Source of the DNA: Aquitalea aquatica
GTDB taxonomy: Bacteria; Pseudomonadota; Gammaproteobacteria; Burkholderiales; Chromobacteriaceae
Length of the DNA stretch: 64,000 nucleotides
Assembly: GCF_013911085.1 (NCBI RefSeq)
Contig: NZ_JACERN010000018.1
Coordinates: forward strand, 1 to 64,000
Direction of reading: 5' to 3'
Shown: positions 9,168-18,316 of the stretch, piece by piece
Numbering within the stretch: position 1 is the first letter of the stretch
Layout of the letters: each line of letters begins with the position of its first letter
Program-made: the position numbers and the translations under genes
Notes under the pieces: generated by a model
Databases searched by the model: none
The model's input: only the letters and a program-made list of their open reading frames with translations
Told to the model about the DNA's origin: nothing

Positions 9168-10172
9168 CTAGCGGGCGGCGAAAGCCTGGGCTTCTATCTC
9201 TACCAGCAAGTCGGCGCGGCAGATGTCGGCCTGCACGAACACCACGCGCATGGCTGGACCGATCAGTTGCGCCAGTGTCTGCTGCACGGCCGGGTAGTCG
9301 GCGGTGTGACGGATGTAAACGCGATAATCCAGTGCTGCCAGCGTATAGGGCTGACCCTGCTGCTGGTGATTGGCCTGTTCCAGCAGCACCGCGATATTGG
9401 CGATGGTCTCGCGGGTCTGGGCAATGACATCTCCGGGGTGCACCGTGCGATGGCCGACAATGCTGGCCGTGCCGGAAATGAACAAGATGCTGTGGTCGCC
9501 ATTACTGGCCAGTGCCGCGCGGCTGAAGGTAGGGCTGCGGGGGCCGTATTGCTGCGGGTAGGCAAAGGCGCTGACCTGGCGCGGGTTTTCGATGGCTTGT
9601 GTCGCTTGCCGTGCCGCCAGAAAGGCAATGGCCAAGGGGCCGTCGGCCACGCCAAGGGCGCAGGCGGCCGGGCTGCTGTCCACCGGGCGGTCAAAGTCGG
9701 CAAAGGCCTGGTGGCGGCCGATATTGAATTGCCGGTAGCGTTCCATGCCATGCTCCACGGCATTGATGCGCGGAATATAGTTCCAGACCCGCCACAGGTG
9801 GCGACAGCCCTCTGCCTCCAGCAGGGAGAATAACTGTCGGTAAGCCTGCTCGGCCGCGTTCTGCAGGGCGCAGCCGCTATTGTCCGCGAATCGCGCTTCA
9901 TCCAGGCTGATCACCCCATACAGCAAGTGACCATCGCTGCCAAAGCGAACATCGTGAAACTGTCCGTGGCGCACCGTTTGACTGCTATGCCAGTATTCCT
10001 GCAGCGCTTGGGCCGGGCCGGCCAGCAGTGGTGTCAATACCTGCAGCACCGGCCAGGGCTGGGTGCTGCTGCCACCCTGGCCAAGCAGGCTGGCACCCAG
10101 CACATGGGTGGCGGCTGGTAGCGGGGCGGTCGAGTCGGAAGAGTAAAACTGCAGGCGGGTGTCTGGGCTCAT
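9168..10172 (-). CDS. XanB2-like chorismatase (hydroxybenzoate synthase)
   Basis: A 334-residue protein of the chorismatase family (FkbO/Hyg5/XanB2), which has a YjgF/RidA-like fold. Family features visible are the WNYIPRIN segment followed by GMERYRQFNIGRHQAF in the middle, and the C-terminal VQADICRADLLVEIEAQAF. XanB2 converts chorismate to 3- and 4-hydroxybenzoate, the former being the starter of xanthomonadin-type aryl polyenes. Here it lies at the edge of an aryl polyene cluster that lacks an aromatic-amino-acid ammonia-lyase, so it probably supplies the aryl starter. It is transcribed leftward behind the PAP2 gene, divergent from the main operon. Confidence 0.85.
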   Translation of the reverse strand: MSPDTRLQFYSSDSTAPLPAATHVLGASLLGQGGSSTQPWPVLQVLTPLLAGPAQALQEYWHSSQTVRHGQFHDVRFGSDGHLLYGVISLDEARFADNSGCALQNAAEQAYRQLFSLLEAEGCRHLWRVWNYIPRINAVEHGMERYRQFNIGRHQAFADFDRPVDSSPAACALGVADGPLAIAFLAARQATQAIENPRQVSAFAYPQQYGPRSPTFSRAALASNGDHSILFISGTASIVGHRTVHPGDVIAQTRETIANIAVLLEQANHQQQGQPYTLAALDYRVYIRHTADYPAVQQTLAQLIGPAMRVVFVQADICRADLLVEIEAQAFAAR

Positions 10173-10248
10173 GGTGCAAGCTTATCGCGGTAACGGCTCA
10201 ATGATGGATGTGCAAGAGGGCCGCGCATTGGGCGAAGCCGCTCCGGTG

Positions 10249-10932
10249 TTATGTTTTATCGTTCTGCCAGAGGCGGCTGGCATGCGCTTGCAGCCTACAG
10301 GCCCAGGCCGAAGCCAGGCCCAGCAGGGTGCCGCCCAGCACGTCAAGTGCCACATGCTGCTTGACCGCCATGGTGGAGTAGGCAATGGCCAGGCACCAGC
10401 CGAGATTGAGCCATCGCCAGGCGGAATGCCACTGCAGCAGGCGCAGCCGCCAGTGCAGCCACACGGCCGAGAACACGGCGGTGGCAACATGCAGCGAGGG
10501 AAAGGCATTGCCGGCGGTGTCGACATTTTTCAGGAAAGCCACGGCCGGGTAGTGCGTCCAGTCGATATCCGGCGGAGCGATGGCATTGGGCCAGCAGTAA
10601 AAAACCGCCAAGCCCAGCAGGCAGGGCAGTGCCACGCGCCAGCCATAGGCCACGATTTCCCGCCGCGAGTTCATCAATACCGGTGGCAGTGAAACATAGC
10701 CCCACAGCGACAGATAGACCGGCAAGGCCCAGGGCTGAAAACTGACGAGTGCATCCAGCCGGCTTGCCGGGACAATGGTTACCGGCGAGGCCGGATGCCG
10801 TAGCAGATAAACATAGGCGACAAAAAATACCAGGGTAAAACCCATGGTGCCGAACATCTTGAACCAGAAACGGGTCAGTACCGTCTGCAGAATGCCGGCT
10901 TTGCTGCGGCTGTTTGTCGCGGCCTCGTTCAA
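10249..10932 (-). CDS. PAP2-superfamily membrane phosphatase
   Basis: A 227-residue integral membrane protein with about six hydrophobic segments. The PAP2 signature is visible as GNAFPSLHVATAV (residues 141-153) and YSTMAVKQHVALDVLGG (185-201), giving the two conserved His (148 and 193) and the Asp. Such enzymes dephosphorylate lipid phosphates or act in lipid transfer at the membrane. The start is a TTG at 10930-10932 with a strong AGGAGG upstream; the next in-frame ATG is 25 codons in, beyond a Lys/Arg-rich segment, so TTG is preferred. It lies upstream of the chorismatase in the same direction, suggesting a two-gene unit and a possible role in attaching the polyene to a lipid; that role is inferred. 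Confidence 0.8.
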   Translation of the reverse strand: MNEAATNSRSKAGILQTVLTRFWFKMFGTMGFTLVFFVAYVYLLRHPASPVTIVPASRLDALVSFQPWALPVYLSLWGYVSLPPVLMNSRREIVAYGWRVALPCLLGLAVFYCWPNAIAPPDIDWTHYPAVAFLKNVDTAGNAFPSLHVATAVFSAVWLHWRLRLLQWHSAWRWLNLGWCLAIAYSTMAVKQHVALDVLGGTLLGLASAWACRLQAHASRLWQNDKT

Positions 10933-11172
10933 AACACCTCCTTGATATCGCTGGGATTAGCTGCTTTTGTCGTGTGGCAAGCAGGCAGGCATATTGTTAT
11001 ACTCGCGCTTCATTATTTTTGCCGCTGGTAATGCCTGTTGCGCCCCTGTGAAAGTGCGGCGCCAATCAACATCTTGCGCAGGCTGCTTAATTTGAGCGGC
11101 GATGATACCGAAACTGTGTGACATTGGCGATTACCGGCAATTTCCTCAAACCTGACACGATTATTGCAAATC
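10933..11172. promoter_or_regulatory. Divergent promoter region of the aryl polyene cluster
   Basis: This 240-base gap separates the leftward PAP2-chorismatase pair from the rightward ACP-led operon, so both promoters should lie here. It is more A/T-rich than its flanks. A TATACT hexamer at 10998-11003 could be a rightward -10 box, but no good -35 lies 16-18 bases upstream. No operator was recognised. Confidence 0.4.
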
Positions 11173-11463
11173 ATGGAACAACAACCCTCCGCACATAACG
11201 AGCCGGATCTGGCGCTGGAAAGCGAAATCGCCAGCTTGATTGTTTCCGCGCTGAATCTTGACATCGCACCGGCTGATATTGTTCCGGACGCGCCTTTGTA
11301 TGGCGATGAATTGGGTATTGATTCGATCGACATCCTGGAAATAGCGCTGGTCATGTCGAAGCAATATGGCGTACAGATGAAGGCGGATAACGAAGATAAT
11401 TCCACCATTTTTGCCTCGCTGCGCAAATTGGCGGCTTATATTCGCGAGCATCGCAGCAAATGA
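11173..11463 (+). CDS. Acyl carrier protein (aryl polyene type), first copy
   Basis: A 96-residue acidic carrier protein. The phosphopantetheine site is in ELGIDSIDILEIAL, with Ser51 as the attachment residue; it carries the aryl starter or the growing chain as a thioester. A TTG three codons upstream is in frame, but the ATG at 11173 is the more likely start. It heads the rightward operon and overlaps the next gene by 4 bases (ATGA at 11460). A second ACP lies at 24116-24400; two carrier proteins are typical of aryl polyene clusters. Confidence 0.9.
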   Translation: MEQQPSAHNEPDLALESEIASLIVSALNLDIAPADIVPDAPLYGDELGIDSIDILEIALVMSKQYGVQMKADNEDNSTIFASLRKLAAYIREHRSK

Positions 11464-12116
11464 CCGGGCTGTGGCGCAATTTGCGCCTGGCTTTGCTGGC
11501 TGTCGTCGGACTAGTGTATGTGGTACTGGATTATCTGGCTTCTTCTTCGCCCCATCCCCCGGCTTATGCCGTGGTGTTGGGCGCAGCCCCATTGACCATG
11601 GCCTTGCTGGGGGCCAGCTGGAATTCCTCTTTCCGCCTGCCGGCGATGCTGCTGTGTCTGGGGGGCCTGCTGGCGATTGCGCTCAATCTTCAGCAATTGC
11701 TGGCTCATGCTGCCTGGTTTTACCTGTTGCAGCATGCGGGAATCATGACTGCGCTGGGCATCATGTTCGGTCGCACGCTGGGTTCGCATGAATCAGCCCT
11801 GTGCTCGCGTATTGCCAAAATCGCCATCGCCGCGCCGCTGGATGCCGCTTACTTCCGTTATACCTGGAAGGTGACACTGGCCTGGACCATCTATTTCGCG
11901 GTATCGACGCTGTTGTCGCTGTCCTTGTTCGCGCTGGCTCCGCTGGCCTACTGGGCGCTGTTTGCTGCGGTACTGACCCCCTTGTCGCTGGGGCTGATGT
12001 TTGGTGGCGAGTACCTGGTGCGCCAGTTTGCCTTGCCGGATAGCCCGCCCTTCAGCATTGCCCAGACCATCCAGTCCTACCGAAAATACACGCAGTGCCG
12101 CAATGCCGCTGACTAA
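11460..12116 (+). CDS. Aryl-polyene-cluster membrane protein (COG4648-like)
   Basis: A 218-residue protein with about six hydrophobic helices: leading LALLAVVGLVYVVLDYLA, a Leu-rich helix near residues 60-85, and a last segment LSLGLMFGGEYLVRQFALP. Position between ACP and ligase, size and hydropathy match the small conserved membrane protein found in this position in aryl polyene clusters. No catalytic motif is visible; function unknown. It starts inside the stop of the ACP gene, so translation is coupled. Confidence 0.65.
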   Translation: MTGLWRNLRLALLAVVGLVYVVLDYLASSSPHPPAYAVVLGAAPLTMALLGASWNSSFRLPAMLLCLGGLLAIALNLQQLLAHAAWFYLLQHAGIMTALGIMFGRTLGSHESALCSRIAKIAIAAPLDAAYFRYTWKVTLAWTIYFAVSTLLSLSLFALAPLAYWALFAAVLTPLSLGLMFGGEYLVRQFALPDSPPFSIAQTIQSYRKYTQCRNAAD

Positions 12117-12149
12117 AGCCACGTTGTCGCAGTTCATACTGATCTGTCC

Positions 12150-13496
12150 ATGACCCTGATACCACTTCTTCCCGCTAGCGATAGCAGCGCCCCGTTTGCC
12201 TTCCACAATGGCGTCAGCATCGACCGGGCTACCTTTTACCGTCAAGTGCTGACACTGGCCGCCGCGCTGCCTGAGCGCGAGCGAGTGCTGAATATGTGTA
12301 CCGACCGCTACTGGTTTGCGGTGACACTGTTTGCCGCCATCGCCCGTGGCATGCTGACCGTGCTGCCCAACTCCGCCGCGCCAGAGCATATCGCTGCGGT
12401 GGCGGCGGTGCAGCCAGGGCTGTTGGTGCTGGGCGATCAGCCGCAGAACCCGCTGGAAGCCTTGCCGTATTTCCGGGTGGATATCTTGCCGGCTGACCCG
12501 GCGCAGGATGTCGCCGCCATGCCGCAGATTCCCTTTGAGCAGCGCGTGGCCTGCATGTACACCTCTGGCTCTACCGGTGCGCCGATGCCGCACTTCAAGA
12601 CCTTTGGCCGCCTGCAACTGGCGATCCTGGCGGGGGCCGAGCGAGTCTGGGGCGTGGCCGGTGCGGCCTGCTCGGTGGTGGGGACGGTGCCGATCCGGCA
12701 TATGTATGGCTTGGAATCCAGTGTATTGCTGCCCATTCTGGCTGGTGGACGGATGTCGACGCGGATTCCGTTTTTCCCTGCCGATATCGCCAGCGCACTG
12801 GCCGAGCTGCCTGCACCGCGCCTGTTGGTGATTACTCCGTTTCATCTGCGCAAATTGCTGGAGGCCGGCATTGTGCTGCCCGACATCGCCGTGGTGCTGT
12901 CGGCCACCGCGCCGCTATCGACCGAACTGGCGGCCCAAACCCGCCGCCAGCTGGCTTGCCCGATTCTGGAGATCTATGGCTCGACCGAGACCGGCCAGGT
13001 GGCGACCCGTCAGCCTGATCTGGAGAGCGGCTGGCAGACCTTGCAAGGCATTACGCTGGAGCAGCGTGATGATGAGGTATGGGCGGTGGGGGAGGTCTAT
13101 GAAACACCGCAGATGCTTAACGACACGGTCGAGCTGCATGACGCCCGCACCTTCCGCTTGCTGGATCGCAAGGCCAATATGATCAATGTGGCTGGCAAGC
13201 GCAGCTCGCTGTCTTTTCTCAATGCCGCGCTGACCGGTCTGCCCGGCGTGGTGGATGGCGTGTTCTGTCTGCCCGAACGCCAGGACGGGGAAGAGGTCGA
13301 ACGGCTGGTGGCTTTTGTGGTGGCCCCTGCGCTGGATCGCAGCACCATTCTGGCCGGTTTGCGGCAGCATGTGGATTCGGTCTTCCTGCCGCGCCACATC
13401 GTGTTTGTCGATGTGCTGCCGCGTGATGGCAATGGCAAGATTCTGGCCCGCACGCTGCAGGCGCTGCTGGCACAACATCTTCCTGGACGGAGCTAG
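12150..13496 (+). CDS. AMP-forming acyl/aryl ligase of the aryl polyene pathway
   Basis: A 448-residue ANL-superfamily adenylating enzyme. Motifs: the phosphate-binding loop YTSGSTGAPMPHFK (residues 137-150), EIYGSTETGQ (near 273), the hinge region DRKANMINVAGKRSS, and a C-terminal PRDGNGKILA carrying the catalytic Lys. It should adenylate the aryl acid starter and load it onto the carrier protein; with the chorismatase nearby, hydroxybenzoate is the likely substrate. It is shorter than CoA ligases (~550 aa), as is usual for this cluster's ligases. It precedes the small dehydratase by 2 bases. Confidence 0.85.
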   Translation: MTLIPLLPASDSSAPFAFHNGVSIDRATFYRQVLTLAAALPERERVLNMCTDRYWFAVTLFAAIARGMLTVLPNSAAPEHIAAVAAVQPGLLVLGDQPQNPLEALPYFRVDILPADPAQDVAAMPQIPFEQRVACMYTSGSTGAPMPHFKTFGRLQLAILAGAERVWGVAGAACSVVGTVPIRHMYGLESSVLLPILAGGRMSTRIPFFPADIASALAELPAPRLLVITPFHLRKLLEAGIVLPDIAVVLSATAPLSTELAAQTRRQLACPILEIYGSTETGQVATRQPDLESGWQTLQGITLEQRDDEVWAVGEVYETPQMLNDTVELHDARTFRLLDRKANMINVAGKRSSLSFLNAALTGLPGVVDGVFCLPERQDGEEVERLVAFVVAPALDRSTILAGLRQHVDSVFLPRHIVFVDVLPRDGNGKILARTLQALLAQHLPGRS

Positions 13497-13498
13497 CC

Positions 13499-13798
13499 AT
13501 GCAATACGCCACGCTCAGTATTCCCGCTGATCATCCGGCTTATGCCGGGCATTTCCCAGGTCGTCCCATCCTGCCCGGCGTGGTGCTGCTGGATCAGGCC
13601 CAGCTGGTCATTGAAAAAGCCTGCGGCGTATTGCTGGGCGGGCTGTCGCTGGCCAAGTTCCACAGCCCGGTGACGCCGGGTGAGGGCCTGCACATCGCAT
13701 ACCGGCAAGACGCTGCCATGGTGGTGTTCACCATCTTGCATGGCGAACGCAAAGTGGCCGATGGCAAGTTCATCATCACGCCGGAGCCGCTGGCGTGA
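13499..13798 (+). CDS. Single-hotdog 3-hydroxyacyl-ACP dehydratase, small
   Basis: A 99-residue hotdog protein with the FabZ/FabA-type signature HPAYAGHFPGRPILPGVVLL (residues ~12-31), including the catalytic His. It is much shorter than FabZ (~150 aa) and probably works as a dimer or with a partner dehydratase. It would dehydrate beta-hydroxyacyl-ACP to the enoyl form that is kept in the polyene. It is packed between the ligase and an acyltransferase whose GTG start overlaps its stop. Confidence 0.8.
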   Translation: MQYATLSIPADHPAYAGHFPGRPILPGVVLLDQAQLVIEKACGVLLGGLSLAKFHSPVTPGEGLHIAYRQDAAMVVFTILHGERKVADGKFIITPEPLA

Positions 13799-14718
13799 GT
13801 GATCCCGCCGCCACCCCATCGCCAGACCGCCCGCTGTGGATGCGGCAGCGCGAGCGTGGCAACCGCTTCTGGCTGCGCGTCATGTCCGGCTTGTCCTGTC
13901 TCTTGGGGCGGCGCTGTTCGCGGCTGGTGCTGTATGGCATTGCGTTTTATTTCATGCTGTTTGCCAGCAAGGCGCGCCAGGCTTCGCGCAGCTACCTGAG
14001 CCGCTGCCTGGGGCGGCCCCCGCACTGGCGCGAGATTTACTGCCATGTGCTGAGTTTTGCCAGCACCATCCACGACCGGGTGTATCTGCTGCGCGACCGT
14101 TTTGACGACTTCCAGATCGACCTGTCCGGCGTGGATGCGCTGCATCATCACTGCGATAGCGGGCAGGGCGTGCTGTTGTTCGGCGCGCATCTGGGCAGTT
14201 TCGAAGTCTTGCGTGCCATGGCACGCAGCCGGCCTCAACTGCAGATGAGCATGGCGATGTATCCGGAAAACGCCCGGCAGATCAATCAGGCGCTGCAGGC
14301 CATCAACCCGGCTGCGGCACCGGACATCATTGCGCTGGGCACCATGGACGCCATGCTCAAGGTGCACCAGCGGCTGGAGGACGGGGCGCTGGTGGGCATT
14401 CTGGCTGACCGCGCCGCCGGCCCCGACCACTATCTCAGCCGCCAGCTACTGGGTGCGCCGGCCCGTTTCCCCAGTGGTCCTTTCCGCATGGCGGCGATGT
14501 TGCGCCATCCGGTGTATTTCATGGCCGGCATCTATCTGGGTGGCAATCGCTACCGTGTGCATTTCGAGCTGCTGGAGGATTTCTCCACCGTGACGCGGCA
14601 ACAGCGCGCAGCAGCGGGCGAGGCATTGCTGGACAAGTATGTTGCAGCGCTGGAGCGGCATTGCCGCGCCTACCCGTTCAACTGGTTCAATTTTTACGAT
14701 TTTTGGGATGAAAGCTAG
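13795..14718 (+). CDS. LpxL/HtrB-like lipid acyltransferase
   Basis: A 307-residue membrane-associated acyltransferase of the lysophospholipid/lipid A late acyltransferase family. The HX4E signature lies in GAHLGSFEVLRAMA (His132, Glu137); a hydrophobic segment lies near residues 42-56, and the C-terminal NWFNFYDFWDES resembles that of cluster-associated acyltransferases. It likely transfers an acyl or aryl-polyene chain to a glycolipid anchor. In many aryl polyene clusters this domain is fused behind a family 2 glycosyltransferase; here that glycosyltransferase is separate, at 25503. Starts at GTG 13795, overlapping the previous stop by 4 bases. Confidence 0.75.
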   Translation: MSDPAATPSPDRPLWMRQRERGNRFWLRVMSGLSCLLGRRCSRLVLYGIAFYFMLFASKARQASRSYLSRCLGRPPHWREIYCHVLSFASTIHDRVYLLRDRFDDFQIDLSGVDALHHHCDSGQGVLLFGAHLGSFEVLRAMARSRPQLQMSMAMYPENARQINQALQAINPAAAPDIIALGTMDAMLKVHQRLEDGALVGILADRAAGPDHYLSRQLLGAPARFPSGPFRMAAMLRHPVYFMAGIYLGGNRYRVHFELLEDFSTVTRQQRAAAGEALLDKYVAALERHCRAYPFNWFNFYDFWDES

Positions 14719-14725
14719 ACAGACC

Positions 14726-15313
14726 ATGCGTGTAACCATCATGAGCAAGACCCTGGGCGGACTGCTGTTGCTGTTGGCTGCCAGTTGCAGCCTGGCGGCG
14801 GATTGGTCGCTGGCAGATCTGATGCAGCAGCTGGGCCAGAAAAAGGCCGGCACGGCCACCTTTGTGGAAAAGAAGTACATTGCCATGCTGAAGCAGCCGC
14901 TGGAGTCATCCGGCGAGCTGGCCTTTACTGCGCCCGACCGGCTGGAAAAACGCACGCTCAAACCCAAGCCGGAAGCCGTGGTACTGGAAGGCAACAAGCT
15001 GACGCTGGAGCGCAGCGATGGCCGCAAGATGAGCGTTAACCTGGCGGATCGCCCGGAAGTGTCGGCCTTTGTCGAAAGCGTGCGCGCCACGCTGTCTGGC
15101 GATCGCAGTGCGCTGGAGCGCTATTACAGCGCCGCGCTGTCTGGCGGCAGCGAGCAGTGGCAGCTCAACCTGACCCCGCTGCAGCCACGCATGCAGAAAG
15201 TGATCAGCCAGATCCGCATCGGCGGTGGCCACGCCCAGGTGCGGACCATCGAATTCCTGCAGGCTGATGGCGACCGCTCGGAAATGACCATTACCAGTAC
15301 CAGCACCAAATAA
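14726..15313 (+). CDS. LolA-like periplasmic carrier protein of the pigment cluster
   Basis: About 195 residues with a clear signal peptide (hydrophobic GGLLLLLAASCSLA, cleavage likely before ADW). The mature part resembles the outer-membrane lipoprotein carrier LolA family (ATFVEKKYIAMLKQPLESSG, then FTAPDRLEK). Such proteins in aryl polyene clusters are thought to shuttle the lipid-linked product across the periplasm. Start is uncertain: ATGs at 14708, 14726 and 14741 are all in frame and none has a good Shine-Dalgarno; 14726 gives the most natural signal peptide. It touches the exporter gene (TAATG at 15311-15315). Confidence 0.75.
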   Translation: MRVTIMSKTLGGLLLLLAASCSLAADWSLADLMQQLGQKKAGTATFVEKKYIAMLKQPLESSGELAFTAPDRLEKRTLKPKPEAVVLEGNKLTLERSDGRKMSVNLADRPEVSAFVESVRATLSGDRSALERYYSAALSGGSEQWQLNLTPLQPRMQKVISQIRIGGGHAQVRTIEFLQADGDRSEMTITSTSTK

Positions 15314-17652
15314 TGAAGATTCGCCTCCATAAACTGGCGCTGGGCTTGTGGCTGGCGCTGATGCTGGGCTCGGTGCTGGTGATCAGCCAGACCCGTTTCG
15401 TGGCCGACCTGTCCGCCTTCATGCCCAAGCTACCCAGCGCGCGCCAGCAAATGCTGATCGACCAGCTGCGCGATGGCGCCATCGCCCGCATCGTGCTGGT
15501 GGGTATCGAAGGCGCGGACGAGGCCGAACGCGGCCGGCTGTCCCGCTTGCTGGTAAGCAAGTTGGCACATAACCCGCGCTTTACCTCGGTACAGAACGGC
15601 GATGCCCAGACCCAGCAGCGCGATCAACGCTATTTCTTTGACAACCGCTACCTGCTCAGCCCCGCCGTCACCCCGCAGCGCTTTACCGCGCCCGGTTTGC
15701 ACGAGGCCATTCAGGGCACGCTGGATGCCATGTCGGGCGATGCCGGGCTGATCGTCAAGAAAATCCTACCCCGCGATCCCACTGGCGAAACCCTGCAAAT
15801 CCTCGATCAGTTCATTGGCGAAAGCCAGCCTGCCAGCAGCGACGACATCTGGGTGTCGCGTGATGGCAAGCGGGCGGTGCTGCTGCTGCAGCTGAGCGAG
15901 TCCGGTCTGAATACCGATGCCCAGGCGGCAGCGCTGGAAGACGTGAAACAGGCTTTTGCCAGCCTGTCCGGCCGTCATGCTGACAGCCGGCTGGTGATGA
16001 GTGGCACCAGTGTCATTTCGGTGGCCTCGCGCAACATCATCCAGAGCGAAGTGGAGCGGCTGGCCATCATGGGCAGCCTGCTGGTGGTGGCGCTGTTGCT
16101 GCTGGTGTATCGCTCGCTGCCGCTGCTGCTGCTGGGACTGATTCCGGTGGTATCCGGTGCGCTGGTGGGCATTGCCAGCGTCAGTCTGGGCTTTGGCCAT
16201 GTGCATGGCCTCACCCTGGGCTTTGGCACCACGCTGATCGGCGAGGCGGTGGACTACTCGATCTACCTGTTCATCCAGCGTGCCGGAGGCAAGAATCCTT
16301 CCCATTTCTGGCGCACCATGCGGCTGGGGGTGCTGACTTCGGCCACTGGTTTTGCCGCCTTGATGTGCTCCAGTTTCCCCGGCCTGTCACAGCTGGGCCT
16401 GTACTCCATCAGCGGCCTACTGACGGCGGCGCTGGTCACCCGTTACATTCTGCCCGGTTTGATGCCGCAGCAACTGAATCTGCGCGACTTGCAGCGTCCG
16501 GGCCTGTTGTTGCAAAAGATTCTGGATGGCCTGACCCGGCTGCGCTGGCTGATGGCCGTGGCCTTGCTGGCGGCGGTGGCGGTGCTGGTCTTGCATCAGC
16601 AGGATATCTGGAGCCGCCAGCTCAATGCACTTAGCTCCACCTCGGCCGCACAAAACAAGCTGGATGCCGAGCTGCGTGGTGATCTGGGTGGCAACGACAT
16701 GCGCTATGTCGCCAGCTTCAGCGCGCCGGATCAGCAGACTGCGCTGCAGCTGGCCGAACGCACCCGTGCGGTATTGCAGCAGCTAAGCCGGCAAAACATC
16801 ATCGGCGGCTTCCACAGCCCGGACGAACTGTTGCCCAGCATCGCCACGCAGCGGGCACGGCAGGCCAGCCTGCCAGCGCCGGCGGAGGCCGAGCGACGCC
16901 TGCGCCTGGCCTTGCAGGGCATGCCGCTGGAGGCTGATCAGTTATCGGGCTTTCTGGCCGACCTCGAGCGTGCCCGCAGCCAGCCGCTATTGCAGCGGCA
17001 AAGCCTGCAAGGCAGTGCGGCCAGCGTATTGCTGGACTCCATGCTGATCCGCCGGGCGGATAGTTATCTGGTGCTGCTACCGCTGAAGCCAGCCAGCGGT
17101 GAAACCATTGCCCTGGACAAGGTCCGGGCAGCGCTGGCGGCGCAGCAGCTGGGCCAAGTGACGGTGATTGACCTCTTGGAAGAAACCACCGCCATTTTCG
17201 ATAGCTACACGCACGAGGCGCTGTTGTTCTCCTCGCTGGGCAGCCTGGCCATCCTGCTGTTGCTGTGGGTGAGTTGCGGCTGGCGGCAGGCGGTGCGCGT
17301 CACCATTCCGCTGGGCTGTGCCGTGCTGTGCACGGTGGCCATTCTGGACGCCTGCGCTATCCAGCTGACCATACTGCATCTGGTAGGCCTGCTGCTGGTG
17401 GTGGCCATCGGCTCCAACTACGCATTGTTCTTTGCCAACAAGCAGCAACTGGGCAGTGATGCCGAGCAGCGGCAGGTTGAGATATCGCTGGTGGTGGCCA
17501 ATCTGGCTACGGTGACCAGCTTTGGCTTGCTCGGCAGCTCCAGCGTGCCGGTGTTGTCCTTCATCGGCAGCACGGTGGCGATTGGCGCACTGTTGGCGCT
17601 GGTGTTCGCCGCCATGATGGCCAGGATAGGTCCCCGTGCGCTGCCTCGCTGA
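15313..17652 (+). CDS. MMPL/RND-type exporter of the aryl polyene cluster
   Basis: A 779-residue inner-membrane transporter with the internal duplication of the MMPL/RND family: an N-terminal helix (LGLWLALMLGSVLVIS), a large periplasmic loop, a five-helix block from about residue 245 (AIMGSLLVVALLLLVYRSLP), then the same order repeated, with the second helix block from about 638. The GHVHGLTLGFGTTLIGEAVDY segment is the characteristic transmembrane motif. It probably flips or exports the polyene lipid, acting with the LolA-like carrier just upstream. Starts within the preceding stop (TAATG). Confidence 0.85.
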   Translation: MKIRLHKLALGLWLALMLGSVLVISQTRFVADLSAFMPKLPSARQQMLIDQLRDGAIARIVLVGIEGADEAERGRLSRLLVSKLAHNPRFTSVQNGDAQTQQRDQRYFFDNRYLLSPAVTPQRFTAPGLHEAIQGTLDAMSGDAGLIVKKILPRDPTGETLQILDQFIGESQPASSDDIWVSRDGKRAVLLLQLSESGLNTDAQAAALEDVKQAFASLSGRHADSRLVMSGTSVISVASRNIIQSEVERLAIMGSLLVVALLLLVYRSLPLLLLGLIPVVSGALVGIASVSLGFGHVHGLTLGFGTTLIGEAVDYSIYLFIQRAGGKNPSHFWRTMRLGVLTSATGFAALMCSSFPGLSQLGLYSISGLLTAALVTRYILPGLMPQQLNLRDLQRPGLLLQKILDGLTRLRWLMAVALLAAVAVLVLHQQDIWSRQLNALSSTSAAQNKLDAELRGDLGGNDMRYVASFSAPDQQTALQLAERTRAVLQQLSRQNIIGGFHSPDELLPSIATQRARQASLPAPAEAERRLRLALQGMPLEADQLSGFLADLERARSQPLLQRQSLQGSAASVLLDSMLIRRADSYLVLLPLKPASGETIALDKVRAALAAQQLGQVTVIDLLEETTAIFDSYTHEALLFSSLGSLAILLLLWVSCGWRQAVRVTIPLGCAVLCTVAILDACAIQLTILHLVGLLLVVAIGSNYALFFANKQQLGSDAEQRQVEISLVVANLATVTSFGLLGSSSVPVLSFIGSTVAIGALLALVFAAMMARIGPRALPR

Positions 17653-18316
17653 CGCCTACCACGCGGACCACCGCGCCGACACGCTGCTGGTGCTGTTGCC
17701 ACCAGCCAAAGCCAGCCTGGAAGACATGCTGGCGCAGGGCATGGTGGCCGCCGTGCGCGAACTGGGGTTGGCGCTGGACATCTTGCTGGCCGATGTAGGT
17801 TATCAACAGGTGATGGCAGGTACGGTAGCCAGCACACTGCAGCAGGAAGTCATCCTGCCAGCGCGCCAGCAGGGCTATGCTGCCATCTGGCTGGCCGGGA
17901 TTTCGCTGGGTGCCTTCAATGCACTGCATTACGCTGCCGTGCATGGCGAGCAGCTGGCAGGCATCAAACTGTTGGCACCCTATCCCGGCACGGCAGATAT
18001 CTTGCAGGAAATCCGCGCGGCAGGTGGCCCGCAGCGCTGGGCGGCTGATCCGGATTGTTCCATGCAGGATGAGCGCCGCTGGTGGCACTGGCTGGCCATG
18101 TCAGGGGAGAGAGCAGGCTGTCCGCTATGGCTCAGCCTGGCTGCGGAGGATCGCTTTGCCGCCGGACAGGACATGCTGGCCAGCCTGCTGCCGCCAGCAC
18201 AGGTCCGCCGCACGGCAGGAGACCACAGCTGGCCGGTGTGGCGCGCGCAGTGGCAGCACTGGCTGCTGCACGGGCCTTTGTCCGGCAAGCCAGCCGCCAC
18301 CATGGAGGACAGATGA
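17636..18316 (+). CDS. Alpha/beta hydrolase embedded in the pigment cluster
   Basis: A 226-residue alpha/beta-hydrolase-fold protein. The nucleophile elbow is GISLGA (Ser near residue 91), with an LLAPYPG strand after it, a candidate acid in LAAEDRF and a candidate His in AGDHSWPVW near residue 197. Possible jobs include thioesterase or esterase release of the polyene chain, or lipid ester trimming; no substrate can be read from sequence. The GTG start at 17636 overlaps the exporter by 17 bases and the stop overlaps the next ATG, so it belongs to the same operon. A dedicated thioesterase-like gene was otherwise not seen in the cluster. Confidence 0.7.
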   Translation: MRCLADAYHADHRADTLLVLLPPAKASLEDMLAQGMVAAVRELGLALDILLADVGYQQVMAGTVASTLQQEVILPARQQGYAAIWLAGISLGAFNALHYAAVHGEQLAGIKLLAPYPGTADILQEIRAAGGPQRWAADPDCSMQDERRWWHWLAMSGERAGCPLWLSLAAEDRFAAGQDMLASLLPPAQVRRTAGDHSWPVWRAQWQHWLLHGPLSGKPAATMEDR

